Shown piece by piece: positions 8,761 to 16,904 of a DNA stretch of 33,907 nucleotides. The notes beneath the pieces were generated by a model. It saw only the letters and a program-made list of their open reading frames with translations. It did not search any database and was not told the origin of the DNA. The position numbers were made by a program, and so were the translations under genes. Within the stretch, counting starts at the first letter, position 1, and the number at the start of each line of letters is the position of its first letter. This DNA is from Oligoflexus sp. Its GTDB lineage: Bacteria; Bdellovibrionota_B; Oligoflexia; Oligoflexales; Oligoflexaceae. The stretch lies in the NCBI GenBank assembly GCA_014377445.1, contig JACMPP010000109.1, positions 1 to 33,907 of the forward strand, written 5' to 3'.

Positions 8761-10379
8761 ATCTGATATCTCTCAGCTGTACTTTGAAGTTGTTGGCCCA
8801 TGACGTTCAAGCTCATAGCCGCCCGTTCCAGCAGACTGTTACTCGCGGCATTTTGCTCGGCACCGTTGGTGATGGCCCTCAGGGCCAAGGTGATCTGTTC
8901 GAAACCGATTTGCTGTTGGCTGGTGGCTCCAACGATCTGCTGGAAGGCAAAGGTACTATCCTTGCTAGTATTGGCCATTTGAAGGATTGTGTTTTCTGCG
9001 ATCTCGGCGAGTTGCTTCCCGGATTCCACGCGTTTCACGGCTTCTTCCGTTAGCATGACCGAGCTGTTGATGCCACTTTGAATGTCGCCGAGAATGGATC
9101 GAACACGCACTGTCGACTCCTTCGCCTGATCGGCAAGGTTTTTAATTTCGTTGGCAACCACGGAGAAACTGCGTCCGTGTTCACCCGCAGCCGCGGCCTC
9201 GATAGCGGCGTTCAATGCGAGGAGATTGGATTGCTCAGCGATGTCAGTAACGGTCGCAATAATTTCGCCGATTGCTTGAGTTCTCTCGCTGAGCATGACA
9301 ATCTTTTCTGCAACGGCTTCTACCTGCTCGCGGATGGCGATCATATTTCGATTGGTGTTTTGAACGGCCTCTAGTCCCGTACTTCCAGCCTGAGCCGCGT
9401 CAGCTGCTGTGGCACTGACTTGCCGCGCGCGGTCGGCGATCTGGACACCGGACTGGCCGATTTCTTCCATTGTCGTTGTGGTTTCCTGTACGGAAGCGGC
9501 CTGTTGTTTGGTTGCTGCAGCTTGTTGTTGGACAGACGCAAGAACTTCGGCCGAGGCTGCACTCAGATTTTTAGCCACGGAAATATTCTGGCTGGCGAGG
9601 TCACGAACATTATCGAGCATGGTGTTAAAGACGTTCGACAATTTGCCAAGTTCCGCTGTTGAGGAAGACGCGAGTTTTTCCTGTCTTAAATCCCCATTGG
9701 CGATACCGTCAGCAACCCGAACGAGATGGCGCAAGGGGGTGGTCACCTGTCGCGTAATGAGCCATGCAATGGCACCACTGACGAAGATCAGGATTACGCA
9801 GGCGGCGATTTGTCGACTGATAAAGGAACTAATCTTGCCTTCAGAAAGAATTGTAAACTCCTGAATAGTTTCGAGAAGCTGCATATCGAGCATTTTGCTG
9901 GCCTCTTTTAAAGACATCAATGCTTTCGAACGCTCGGGATCAGACTTCGGCATCGCCAGATAGATTTCTCCAAGGCGCGCGTAAGCATCGATTTGTTTGA
10001 GGCAATCGCTTAGCTTGTTTTGGAGCGATGTGGTTACCGCGGCCGGGATGACATCAAGATCATTCAGGCCTGAAAAACTTCCGAGGTTGCCTCCGTCACG
10101 GAGTAGCGTCGTTGTTTTTACCATTGTGCGCAGCGTTTCACGGCTTTCGGCTAACAATCCGCTGGCATCCAGAAATACTTCGTTCAAGTAGCGTTCCTGA
10201 AGGACCCGCACCGAGTTTCCAAGGTGAACAACCACTGCATCCTGTTTCTGATTTTGCAGTTGGGTGATCATCAGGATGAGCGTGGCACTTATGCCGATTA
10301 CAAAGACGAAAGGTAGAATAGCCAGCTTTTGGGCCACACTTAATCGATTCAGTATATGACCGTTATTTATATGCGGCAT
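8757..10379 (-). CDS. Methyl-accepting chemotaxis protein (transmembrane receptor)
   Basis: This 540-residue receptor has TM1 at about 18-39, a periplasmic helical sensor of about 150 residues (four-helix-bundle size), TM2 at about 189-209, a HAMP domain (about 210-262), and a cytoplasmic signalling bundle. The hairpin tip reads IAEQSNLLALNAAIEAAA followed by AGEHGRSF (about 380-405). At the tip, position 397 is Ala, where most receptors have Arg (Arg388 of E. coli Tsr, a trimer-contact residue). There is no C-terminal NWETF-like tether for CheR. AAGGA lies 6 bases before the ATG. It is the only receptor in the cluster, so it is presumably the dedicated input, equivalent to WspA. The ligand cannot be read from the sequence. 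Confidence 0.93.
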   Translation of the reverse strand: MPHINNGHILNRLSVAQKLAILPFVFVIGISATLILMITQLQNQKQDAVVVHLGNSVRVLQERYLNEVFLDASGLLAESRETLRTMVKTTTLLRDGGNLGSFSGLNDLDVIPAAVTTSLQNKLSDCLKQIDAYARLGEIYLAMPKSDPERSKALMSLKEASKMLDMQLLETIQEFTILSEGKISSFISRQIAACVILIFVSGAIAWLITRQVTTPLRHLVRVADGIANGDLRQEKLASSSTAELGKLSNVFNTMLDNVRDLASQNISVAKNLSAASAEVLASVQQQAAATKQQAASVQETTTTMEEIGQSGVQIADRARQVSATAADAAQAGSTGLEAVQNTNRNMIAIREQVEAVAEKIVMLSERTQAIGEIIATVTDIAEQSNLLALNAAIEAAAAGEHGRSFSVVANEIKNLADQAKESTVRVRSILGDIQSGINSSVMLTEEAVKRVESGKQLAEIAENTILQMANTSKDSTFAFQQIVGATSQQQIGFEQITLALRAITNGAEQNAASNSLLERAAMSLNVMGQQLQSTAERYQI

Positions 10380-10427
10380 TCAGTGTTCCTTAAGTCGATG
10401 GAAAGCTTGAGCACGAAAGATCGAACA

Positions 10428-11042
10428 TTATACGAGATCTCGAAAAACTGGATGGGCTAGGACATTGTTCAGGTTCAACAGGATTAGCGAATTGGCTTCG
10501 ACACCTTTACTGAATCGGTTGCCAAGGTTGGAAGTCGCACCGTCCTGATTGTCAATCGTCGCACGTTCAATGGATTGAACCTGATGGACTGATTTTACTT
10601 TGAGGCCCACCGGGAATGTTTCGGATCTCAATAATAATATATATCCACGCTTGTCTTCAATCGGGTCTTCGTTGAGTCCAAGGACTGCTGCCAGATCCAC
10701 CACGCAGCGCAGGTCGCTCCTCACGGAAACAACACCTTTGAGCTCTGCAGGTGCACCCGGAATCGGCGTGCATTGGGCAAAAGGAATGATTTCTTTGAGG
10801 TCAACGGTCGGCAGGCAATAGCGCTCTTTACCCAACTGAAACGTTGTAACACTGATTATGTCACTTTCTGCCGACTTCCGCACCCGTGCAGCCATTTGTT
10901 CGGCGCGCTCTTGAAATACCAATTTATTCTTGGCAGCACGCGAAGAAAAGAGAGATTCAAGTGCAGTTTGATTTGCTCGCAGGCGTTCCCGTACGGCATC
11001 CCAGTCAATGGGAGCGCGCTCCTGAGATTTATTTTGGGACAT
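10428..11042 (-). CDS. cheW: CheW-type coupling protein with N-terminal helical extension
   Basis: This 204-residue protein has a CheW domain (about 62-200) that would link the receptor tip to CheA. Recognisable parts are VTTFQLGKERYCLPTVDLKE, IPGAPAELKGVVSVRSDL and VVDLAAVLGL. The first 60 residues are a charged, helix-prone extension not found in a minimal CheW (about 150 residues). It begins one base after the cheR stop with a strong AGGAGG upstream, and ends 48 bases before the MCP. In Wsp clusters a cheR-TPR gene is flanked by two cheW-like genes (wspB and wspD); the same arrangement is seen here, and the longer of the two lies next to the MCP. Confidence 0.9.
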   Translation of the reverse strand: MSQNKSQERAPIDWDAVRERLRANQTALESLFSSRAAKNKLVFQERAEQMAARVRKSAESDIISVTTFQLGKERYCLPTVDLKEIIPFAQCTPIPGAPAELKGVVSVRSDLRCVVDLAAVLGLNEDPIEDKRGYILLLRSETFPVGLKVKSVHQVQSIERATIDNQDGATSNLGNRFSKGVEANSLILLNLNNVLAHPVFRDLV

Positions 11043-11043
11043 T

Positions 11044-12447
11044 TCAACCCTCCTTTTCGATGATGTTCAGAACACTAAGGAGGGAACATGCTGTCATTCC
11101 GTTGCCTTCGAATAGAATCGATTCAGAAGGGACAGCAAACAAAAGGGATTTGGTATTGTTAAAATAATGCTGAGCCTTGTCGCTCTGCTGGAGTCGATGG
11201 TAAACCAGTCCAAGCTGGTAATGCGCAAGGATAAAGTCGCGGTCGAGGTATATGGCCTTGCGAAGGGATTCTTCAGCCTGAGGGTTGAGAGCCATCTGGT
11301 AGAGCAGGACGCCTCTGAGAAAATGGGCGCGGGCATCAAGCTGTTCCTGCTGCAACAATTTATCTATCGCACTCAATGAACCATTTAGATCACCGAGATC
11401 AGCCATTTGTCTGGCGCTCTCGTAAAGATTTTTGAGTTGAGCCTCAGTAGGAGCCAGCGGTTGGAGGCGGGTGGGGATTTGGGATTTTGTCGGCGACAGC
11501 AAAGTCGGGGTTCTTAATGATAATGGAACTGGGCGTGTATCAGGAAGTGCACTGGCGGGTTCTTGCCTCGCGACAGAAGCGGCTGACTTTTTCTTGACCA
11601 GCATCGCCCCCGGAAAATTCACCAAATCAAAGGATTTATACAAATCTATATTTATTTCGGAATAGCCAAGCAGGAGCCATCCTATTGAAGAAAGACATTT
11701 GTTGAATTGAGGAAGGATGCTCGCGATTGTTTCCTGATTGAAGTAGATCATCACATTTCGGCATAAAATAACATCAAACTGCTCCGGTCCATTCAGGACA
11801 GGAGGGTAATGGCTCGTGATCAAGTTGTGAAAGTGAAAGCTTACGTCGGTCTTCAGTTCCTCATGGAGATCCCAGGCTTGCTCATTTTCCTCAAAGTACA
11901 GTTTCTTTTCGGCTTCACTTAGCGATCGCAAATGCCAGGTATTGAATCGACCGGAGCTGGCACGACTCAGGTAGCTTCGATTGATATCCGTGCCATATAT
12001 CTGAACGGTCCAACCACTGAGTTGACTTTTGAAGTGCTGCTTGAGCAGGATCGAGACCGAATAGGGCTCGGCGCCGGTCGAGCATCCAGCGCACCATATG
12101 TTTAAAGTCCGTTTGTTTTGGTTTTCTTTAATCAGTTCAGGAATAATAAGCTCTTTTAAGGCCTTAAATTGCTCAGAGTGTCGGAAGAAATAGGTCTCAC
12201 CTATGGTCAATGCCAATACGAGCTGATCGAATTCGCTTCCTGCGGAAGTCGAACTATTTAATTGCAGGAGGTAGTCAGCGCAGGTCATTTGTCCTATCGC
12301 GGCGAAGCGAAGCGCAACTCGGCCCGCAAGGTCCTCGTCTTTTTTATCGAAGTACGATAGACCCGTGGCATTTATTACAAAAGCCTTAAGCTTCGGAAAG
12401 TCTGAGTCTTGTAAAATCTCTGTTGTAGTGCCCTGTGCGCTAATCAC
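11044..12447 (-). CDS. cheR: CheR-type receptor methyltransferase with C-terminal TPR repeats
   Basis: This 467-residue enzyme methylates receptor glutamates using S-adenosylmethionine. The N-terminal helical CheR domain is followed by the SAM-binding domain, with NIWCAGCSTGAEPYS (about 116-130), YGTDINRSYL (about 151-160) and DVILCRNVMIYF (about 225-236). A Pro/Ser-rich linker (about 285-330) leads to TPR-like helices (about 335-440: LYESARQMADLGD, ARAHFLRGVLLYQMA, ILAHYQLGLVYHRL). The CheR-TPR fusion is the hallmark of WspC-like methyltransferases, which do not need the receptor C-terminal pentapeptide; this fits the MCP here, which lacks one. The start is GTG, overlapping the upstream cheW stop by 4 bases (GTGA). 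Confidence 0.93.
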   Translation of the reverse strand: MISAQGTTTEILQDSDFPKLKAFVINATGLSYFDKKDEDLAGRVALRFAAIGQMTCADYLLQLNSSTSAGSEFDQLVLALTIGETYFFRHSEQFKALKELIIPELIKENQNKRTLNIWCAGCSTGAEPYSVSILLKQHFKSQLSGWTVQIYGTDINRSYLSRASSGRFNTWHLRSLSEAEKKLYFEENEQAWDLHEELKTDVSFHFHNLITSHYPPVLNGPEQFDVILCRNVMIYFNQETIASILPQFNKCLSSIGWLLLGYSEINIDLYKSFDLVNFPGAMLVKKKSAASVARQEPASALPDTRPVPLSLRTPTLLSPTKSQIPTRLQPLAPTEAQLKNLYESARQMADLGDLNGSLSAIDKLLQQEQLDARAHFLRGVLLYQMALNPQAEESLRKAIYLDRDFILAHYQLGLVYHRLQQSDKAQHYFNNTKSLLFAVPSESILFEGNGMTACSLLSVLNIIEKEG

Positions 12448-12944
12448 GATGCTTTATCCAGAAAATCGCAAGTCGCAGCGATACTCTGAGAAGAAACAGC
12501 TGTCTTTCCGGGATGCTCACATGCATTTGCGATTGCTTTTAAAGAGAGCACAGCGACGAAATCCTTACCGTCAGGCATCATGGTTTGCGCATATCCTTGG
12601 AGGGACGTCTGCACAGGCATGGGCTTTAAGGATCGTTGCGGCATGGAGATAACTTTTTTGACTGCTTGAGAGAGAAAACCCACGATTCCATCGTTAGTTC
12701 GCGTAAGCAGGATGTGCGAGTAGAGATCTGCCTCACAGTCTGCGAGTCCAAGGAGTTCGCTAAGGTTCAAGACTGGAATGGCTTCCCCACCCAAATTGAG
12801 AATTCCTACAATTCTACTTGGTAGACCCAGCGGGGTTGACAATTCAGCCATTAAAATTACCTCACAGACGTCTACTATAGGAGTCGCACATTGTTGAGAG
12901 GCAACATTGAAAACTAAATATTGATCGAGGCCTGATATTGGCAT
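12444..12944 (-). CDS. cheW: CheW-type coupling protein, first gene of the operon
   Basis: This 166-residue, single-domain CheW protein has QYLVFNVASQQCATPIVDVC, LGLPSRIVGILNLGGEAIPV and LNLSELLGL, which match the beta-barrel core that bridges receptors and CheA. It is close to the normal family length. It is the first gene of the minus-strand chemosensory operon, and its stop overlaps the cheR start. The ribosome binding site is weak by eye (only a GAG about 9 bases upstream). The leader upstream carries an inverted repeat at 13034-13055, a possible control site. Confidence 0.9.
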   Translation of the reverse strand: MPISGLDQYLVFNVASQQCATPIVDVCEVILMAELSTPLGLPSRIVGILNLGGEAIPVLNLSELLGLADCEADLYSHILLTRTNDGIVGFLSQAVKKVISMPQRSLKPMPVQTSLQGYAQTMMPDGKDFVAVLSLKAIANACEHPGKTAVSSQSIAATCDFLDKAS

Positions 12945-13033
12945 GGTTACACTCGAGTAGAAAGAAGGGTTGGGACTTCAAAGGATGAAGGTTTAAAGGC
13001 AAATAGAGTTGAAGCGGCGATGTTTCGTGATGA

Positions 13034-13055
13034 GTCAGCCAGGTCATTGGCTGAC
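13034..13055. repeat. Inverted repeat in the leader of the chemosensory operon
   Basis: GTCAGCCA (13034-13041) and TGGCTGAC (13048-13055) form a perfect 8-base inverted repeat with a 6-base spacer. A second, overlapping dyad is AGGTCA (13041-13046) with TGACCT (13052-13057). It lies about 90 bases upstream of the first cheW. A possible promoter on the minus strand (TTGACA at 13104-13109, TATAGA at 13078-13083) has a 20-base spacer and is weak. There is no T-run after the stem on the minus strand, so a terminator is unlikely; an operator or an RNA hairpin fits better. Confidence 0.6.
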
Positions 13056-13236
13056 CTGAAAGTCGTAATGATCTTAATCTATAGTGCGTTCGGGGTTTTA
13101 AACTGTCAAGAAGGCAGAATTTGCCAGGTGTAGGCTGCCTTGTGTGAAGAGCAGGGAGGGGAGGAAATGGCTTGAAGGGATAGGTTTGTAAATAGAACCC
13201 ATCCCTTGGCTATGAAGGAGCAACGTCTGGAGAAGC

Positions 13237-13746
13237 TTACTTCTCGTCGCCAGTTTGTTCCTTTTCAAAAGCCTGACAAACGACATCGAGGATCATCTGG
13301 GGCCCCACATTCTTATGGACGAATTTGCGGGCATTCGCAGGCCATTCATTTGAGATCGTTTGTTGTCTTTGGCTGATAATAATGGTGTTGAGGTCGCCAA
13401 AGTCGTAGCGACTTAGATATTCGGAGAATTCAACGCCCGTAACGGCACCCAGATTGAAGTCTATCAGGGCTATATCGAATTTTTCGTGAGTATGCTGCGC
13501 AACTTCGTCGATTGCGGAACAGAAGGTCAGCGCAATGCCTCGAACTTCTGCGGCGCGCTTCATGATCTTCCCAAATGTAGGATCATCGTCGACCAACAGG
13601 ATCTTGCGAAGGACGACGGGGGAACCAAGGTTCTGCCGAACTGCGCGGGTTGGAGCGCGTTCAACTTTACTTTTCTCACCAAATTCAAATTTTGAATCCG
13701 TGGATTCGTCTCCTGTTAGCAGCGTGTTCCGTAAGGTTCCTGTCAT
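13237..13746 (-). CDS. Single-domain response regulator with N-terminal extension
   Basis: This 169-residue protein has a CheY-like receiver at about 47-165 and a 45-residue basic/charged N-terminal extension of unknown role. The key residues are all present: Asp53-55 (LLVDDDP), acceptor Asp96 (DIALIDFNLG), Ser125 (IIISQRQ) and Lys145 (KFVHKNVG). There is no output domain, so it may act as a diffusible messenger or phosphate sink for the adjacent CheA. It is divergent enough from CheY that a flagellar role cannot be assumed, and no flagellar genes are visible. A GGAG sits just before the ATG. The gene lies 290 bases upstream of the operon on the same strand and shares the LysNVG segment with the tandem receiver at 1270. 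The 13056-13236 gap holds only the candidate promoter noted above. Confidence 0.85.
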   Translation of the reverse strand: MTGTLRNTLLTGDESTDSKFEFGEKSKVERAPTRAVRQNLGSPVVLRKILLVDDDPTFGKIMKRAAEVRGIALTFCSAIDEVAQHTHEKFDIALIDFNLGAVTGVEFSEYLSRYDFGDLNTIIISQRQQTISNEWPANARKFVHKNVGPQMILDVVCQAFEKEQTGDEK

Positions 13747-13761
13747 TCCACTCTCCGCCCG

Positions 13762-13783
13762 CTCTATCCCGAAGAGGATAGAG
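13762..13783. repeat. Short hairpin in the leader of the receiver gene
   Basis: CTCTATCC (13762-13769) and GGATAGAG (13776-13783) form a perfect 8-base stem with a 6-base loop, starting 16 bases upstream of the ATG of the response regulator. No T-run follows. It may influence translation of that gene; this is inference. Confidence 0.5.
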
Positions 13784-13893
13784 GCTGTTTTGCATGTTCC
13801 TATGATGCAGTTGTCGGCTAATGAGAGAAGGACTGAAGCTTAAAGGGAGAAATTTGCCTAGAAAGTCCTTGATATACTCGAAGCATATTCGGT

Positions 13894-14175
13894 TTATTTT
13901 TGTGGATACATAGGCTTAGCCAGGAAAAATTTTCGGTTGCTGCCAAGACCATAAGTGCAGCTTCCGGATTCGGCGCTACCAAGACCTAAAGGCAGTTCCA
14001 GTATGAATCGCGTATTGGCAGCCGACCTGTCGAGTTTCAGAGTCCCACCGTGATCCTGGGCAATGCCTTGTGAAATGGAAAGGCCCAGATCTGTTCCCTT
14101 CCCGATCTCTTTGGTTGTGAAGAATGGGTTCATGATTTTCTTGGCAACAGCCTCGGGGATTCTCTTGTGTAGAGA
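13894..14175 (-). pseudogene. C-terminal relic of a histidine kinase ATPase domain
   Basis: The open frame encodes PEAVAKKIMNPFFTTKEIG followed by KGTDLGLSISQGIAQDHGG and a short tail: the G2 box and last strands of a GHKL-type sensor kinase. The rest of the kinase (dimerisation helix, N box, G1 box) is absent, because the frame is closed upstream by TGA at 14176-14178. The G2 box reads GTDLGLS, where GTGLGLS is expected, a Gly-to-Asp change that would impair ATP binding. The tail after ELPLGLG does not look like a kinase. It is most likely the stump of a deleted gene. Confidence 0.75.
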
Positions 14176-14204
14176 TCATCGTTGGTCAAACTGAAAGGTT
14201 GGTC

Positions 14205-14239
14205 GCAAAAAAGCGCCTCAATATTTTTTTGAGGCGCTT
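14205..14239 (-). terminator. Rho-independent terminator of the gene at 14250-14837
   Basis: AAGCGCCTCA (14211-14220) pairs perfectly with TGAGGCGCTT (14230-14239). Read on the minus strand, the 10-base GC-rich stem runs into a T-run (A's at 14207-14212 on the plus strand). It lies 11 bases past the stop codon of the minus-strand gene. Confidence 0.88.
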
Positions 14240-14249
14240 GTTGATGGAA

Positions 14250-14837
14250 TTATTTTGCAGAAGCGATTCGCGTCCAGTACTTATGTAGACCCTCTGAATT
14301 CATCGAGAGCTGCTTGCCGACACTACGACCCTCGCCACCGATCTGATTGAGAGCTTGAAGGATTCGATACTGAACAAACATGGGTTCTTTGCTGCGGGTA
14401 TTCTGTTGGATGCCATAGGCCGTCCTTAGAATGCGGATAGCTGGCTTGTGGCCTGACCCTGCAAAGCGCTGACCCAAACGTGTGGCAGCTTCCGCACGAA
14501 CCACCAGGGCTTTATCAAAGAGGCCAAGCTGTATAGTCTTGCTACAGTCCTGGGTAGACGAATAGGTGCAGCTCCGAACCCAGGCCAGCTTCCATTCCCA
14601 GGAGAGAGCCTCGAAGCTGGTTCCCTTCTTCTCCAAAGCCTTCCATTCCTGCCCCCTCTCAAGATCTGTAAAATGAAAGAAAGCTTGCCAATTCTCGGTG
14701 CTTGGGCTCTGTGTCCAGTTCCAGTCGGAAGCCTTGGCTTTGGCCAAACCCGCGTTTGTGAAAAGCCCCAAAACCACTATCAATTGATAAGTCATTGATA
14801 TGAGGCTGGGTCTTAAAGTTTTCTGCAAAAAGTTCAT
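14250..14837 (-). CDS. Exported helical (HEAT-like) protein of unknown function
   Basis: This 195-residue protein has a likely signal peptide: basic start, hydrophobic segment at about 19-29 (QLIVVLGLFTNAGLAKA), with cleavage probable after an Ala near 33. The mature part is helix-prone. KALVVRAEAATRLGQRF and PAIRILRTAYGIQQN resemble HEAT-type repeat helices, followed by YRILQALNQIGG. Two cysteines (CTYSSTQDC) could form a disulphide in the periplasm. A good AGGAAG lies 7 bases before the ATG. It is monocistronic, divergent from the PilZ gene at 15037, and has its own strong terminator. I do not recognise a named family; HEAT-like is a shape-based guess. Confidence 0.7.
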   Translation of the reverse strand: MNFLQKTLRPSLISMTYQLIVVLGLFTNAGLAKAKASDWNWTQSPSTENWQAFFHFTDLERGQEWKALEKKGTSFEALSWEWKLAWVRSCTYSSTQDCSKTIQLGLFDKALVVRAEAATRLGQRFAGSGHKPAIRILRTAYGIQQNTRSKEPMFVQYRILQALNQIGGEGRSVGKQLSMNSEGLHKYWTRIASAK

Positions 14838-15036
14838 TCCATACTTCCTTTTATTAATCTTTAAGAAAAAATTTAAGCTTCGGTTTTTTCAGGAGGATTC
14901 ATTTAATTTTAAATCTAGAGCTAAAGCCCGGTGACGATTGTGCCGATTTCCTTCGTGAACGGTTTTCGTTTCAGGCCCTTAAAGCATAACGTTCTCTAAT
15001 TTAGGGGGCGACATCAAGGAAGATCGAGGAGACGGT

Positions 15037-15621
15037 ATGAGCGAGCAAATCTGGTATCTCTATCAAAACGGACAACAGGTAGGACCTTTTGAGACACAAC
15101 AGCTTTCTCAGTTATACCTCAATAGCATGATCTCTAAAGATGGATATATTTTCAAGGTTGGCTGGAAAGACTGGCGTCCCTTTGAAGATGGTTATGAAGC
15201 TCTGGGTATCCCGAATCCAAACCAGGCCAAGGCCTCTACGATGGAATACCAAGAGGAGCTTGACAAGCGTCGCGAGATCGCTCCCAGAGCGTCCATCAAC
15301 GGTCGCGTGGTCGTCCACAACAATGGTCAGCTCTCAGTGGGCACCGGCGTGAATATTTCGGTTGCCGGTGTCTTCGTTGAGACAGGTGATCAGATGTTTA
15401 CGGTAGGCGAAACCCTTCGTCTGTCTGTTCGTTGCGATGGTCTGGCTAAAGCCTTCAACGCTGAAGCGGTCGTGATTCGCTTCAATACTGATAAAAGATT
15501 TTCTCTCGGCTACGGTATGAAATTTACCAAGATCGATCCCGAGATTCAGAAAAGCATTCAAGAGCTTGTTAACGCAGCGAACAACAGCGGGGACCAAGGC
15601 CGTTTCGCAATGCAGTCCTAA
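15037..15621 (+). CDS. GYF-type plus PilZ domain protein
   Basis: This 194-residue cytoplasmic protein has an N-terminal GYF_2-like module (about 5-52; IWYLYQNGQQVGPFETQQL, then WKDWRPFE), which usually binds proline-rich or membrane-protein partners. A linker leads to a PilZ domain (about 76-175). PilZ domains bind c-di-GMP through RxxxR and (D/N)xSxxG. Here the second motif is intact (NISVAG, 106-111), but the first reads RREIAPR (78-84), with one residue more between the arginines than in the consensus, so binding is likely but not certain. AGGAG lies 6 bases before the ATG. It is followed after 50 bases by the helical protein at 15672, and both end before one terminator, so they probably form a two-gene unit. 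Confidence 0.85.
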   Translation: MSEQIWYLYQNGQQVGPFETQQLSQLYLNSMISKDGYIFKVGWKDWRPFEDGYEALGIPNPNQAKASTMEYQEELDKRREIAPRASINGRVVVHNNGQLSVGTGVNISVAGVFVETGDQMFTVGETLRLSVRCDGLAKAFNAEAVVIRFNTDKRFSLGYGMKFTKIDPEIQKSIQELVNAANNSGDQGRFAMQS

Positions 15622-15671
15622 ACGAATCCGAGTCGAGTCGAAAGTCAATCAACTGGAAGAGACAGGGGTAA

Positions 15672-16886
15672 ATGACAATGGAAATGGCTAGAGAGAACGC
15701 GGAAGCGACGTGGAAGTCCATGAGCAAACTCGAAGAGGCGAAACACCTCGTCGATCTTGGTATTCTACTGACATGGAAAGACTTCAAAGTCTTGCGTAAA
15801 AGTCTGAAAGATGACGAGATCATCGACCTCGTCGTATATTGCGCCGCCCGACTCTCAGAACGCGTGGAAAGCCGTCTGCCGGCTGAAATCCTCACGGAAA
15901 GCCTTCTGATCATATTCGCTAACGTTAACGACGAAAACGTTCTGGTGGCATTCCTTCAGGAAGTCCTCATGCAGCCGAACCGTGCTGCAACCTGTTCGAT
16001 CCTCGTCGAGCTGGCAATCACAGCCGATGTTTCGGATGGTGATAAAGCCGAAGAGATCTTTGCCATCGCGGTGGCTTTGGTTTGCGAACTCGGCACCATG
16101 ATTCGTCAGATGCAACTGACCGATCCGGAAGAACTTGGCAACTCAGGCCAGAAACTCCTCGATCATATCTCGACCTATCTTCTCTCCGTGTCGAACAGCA
16201 GCGATAGCTGCATTCGCCTCAGCCTTCTTCACTACTTCGGCAGCCTTGAAAAAGGTAAAGTCCATAAAACCGGCTTCAACCGCATTATGGGCCGCTTTGG
16301 TCACACTGTTCTCGAACATCTCTTTGTCCTTCTCTTCAACAAGAAGACAGAAAGTGTGGCTCTTCAGTACCTTCTGGAAAATGTTCCCTACATTCTCGAA
16401 GCCGATGACCATGCTCAAACGATTCTCCAGGAGACATGGAAGCACCACCTCCTTAAGAAACCGGAGCGCTTTGCCCTCTTTGTCAACGCTCTGTCGACTC
16501 ACTTATTGTCTTTGCCTGATGAAGAAGCCCGTCAGTGCCGTCGCACTTTCATGCAGCACCTTGCGCTTCTGATCAAAAAGGTTGCGGAAGTGGATCACAA
16601 AGAACTCGGTCGTCAGCTCCTCAGCGCGATGGCTGGCTTTCAACAAGAGCCCTTCTTCAAAGAAATCGTCGGTCGCCTGGCCCGCGACATGACTCTTCGC
16701 GAGTCATTCCGCAGCCTCGTCCTCAAGATGAGCGAAGCCAGTAACTCAGGCAACGTGGTCGGTGATGCTGAAGGTTTCCGATCCTCCAAACGGGGTCGTC
16801 GTCCGAGTTTTGCGAAGTCGGGGAAAACTCGAATTATTTATCAAATCAAGTTTCTTGGTCAGTACGATATGTCAAAGGCTGGTTGA
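15672..16886 (+). CDS. Long all-helical protein of unknown function, paired with the PilZ gene
   Basis: This 404-residue protein has no signal peptide or clear membrane segment. It is rich in Leu, Glu and Ala and reads as a series of amphipathic helices, such as ILTESLLIIFANVNDENVL, SVALQYLLENVPYILEAD and HLALLIKKVAEVDHKEL, which resemble an ARM/HEAT-type solenoid. The C-terminal tail is strongly basic (SSKRGRRPSFAKSGKTRI) and could bind nucleic acid, phosphates or a membrane. I recognise no family. AGGGG lies 4 bases before the ATG; a second ATG is two codons on. Its place directly after a GYF-PilZ gene suggests a partner or target of that protein (inference). A strong terminator follows 18 bases after the stop. 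Confidence 0.75.
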   Translation: MTMEMARENAEATWKSMSKLEEAKHLVDLGILLTWKDFKVLRKSLKDDEIIDLVVYCAARLSERVESRLPAEILTESLLIIFANVNDENVLVAFLQEVLMQPNRAATCSILVELAITADVSDGDKAEEIFAIAVALVCELGTMIRQMQLTDPEELGNSGQKLLDHISTYLLSVSNSSDSCIRLSLLHYFGSLEKGKVHKTGFNRIMGRFGHTVLEHLFVLLFNKKTESVALQYLLENVPYILEADDHAQTILQETWKHHLLKKPERFALFVNALSTHLLSLPDEEARQCRRTFMQHLALLIKKVAEVDHKELGRQLLSAMAGFQQEPFFKEIVGRLARDMTLRESFRSLVLKMSEASNSGNVVGDAEGFRSSKRGRRPSFAKSGKTRIIYQIKFLGQYDMSKAG

Positions 16887-16904
16887 TTCCAGCAGTTTGT
16901 AATT

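Noticed and set aside
13237..13746. Flagellar CheY
   Set aside because: It has a 45-residue extension and lies beside a Wsp-type array with no flagellar genes in view, so the symbol cheY is not applied.
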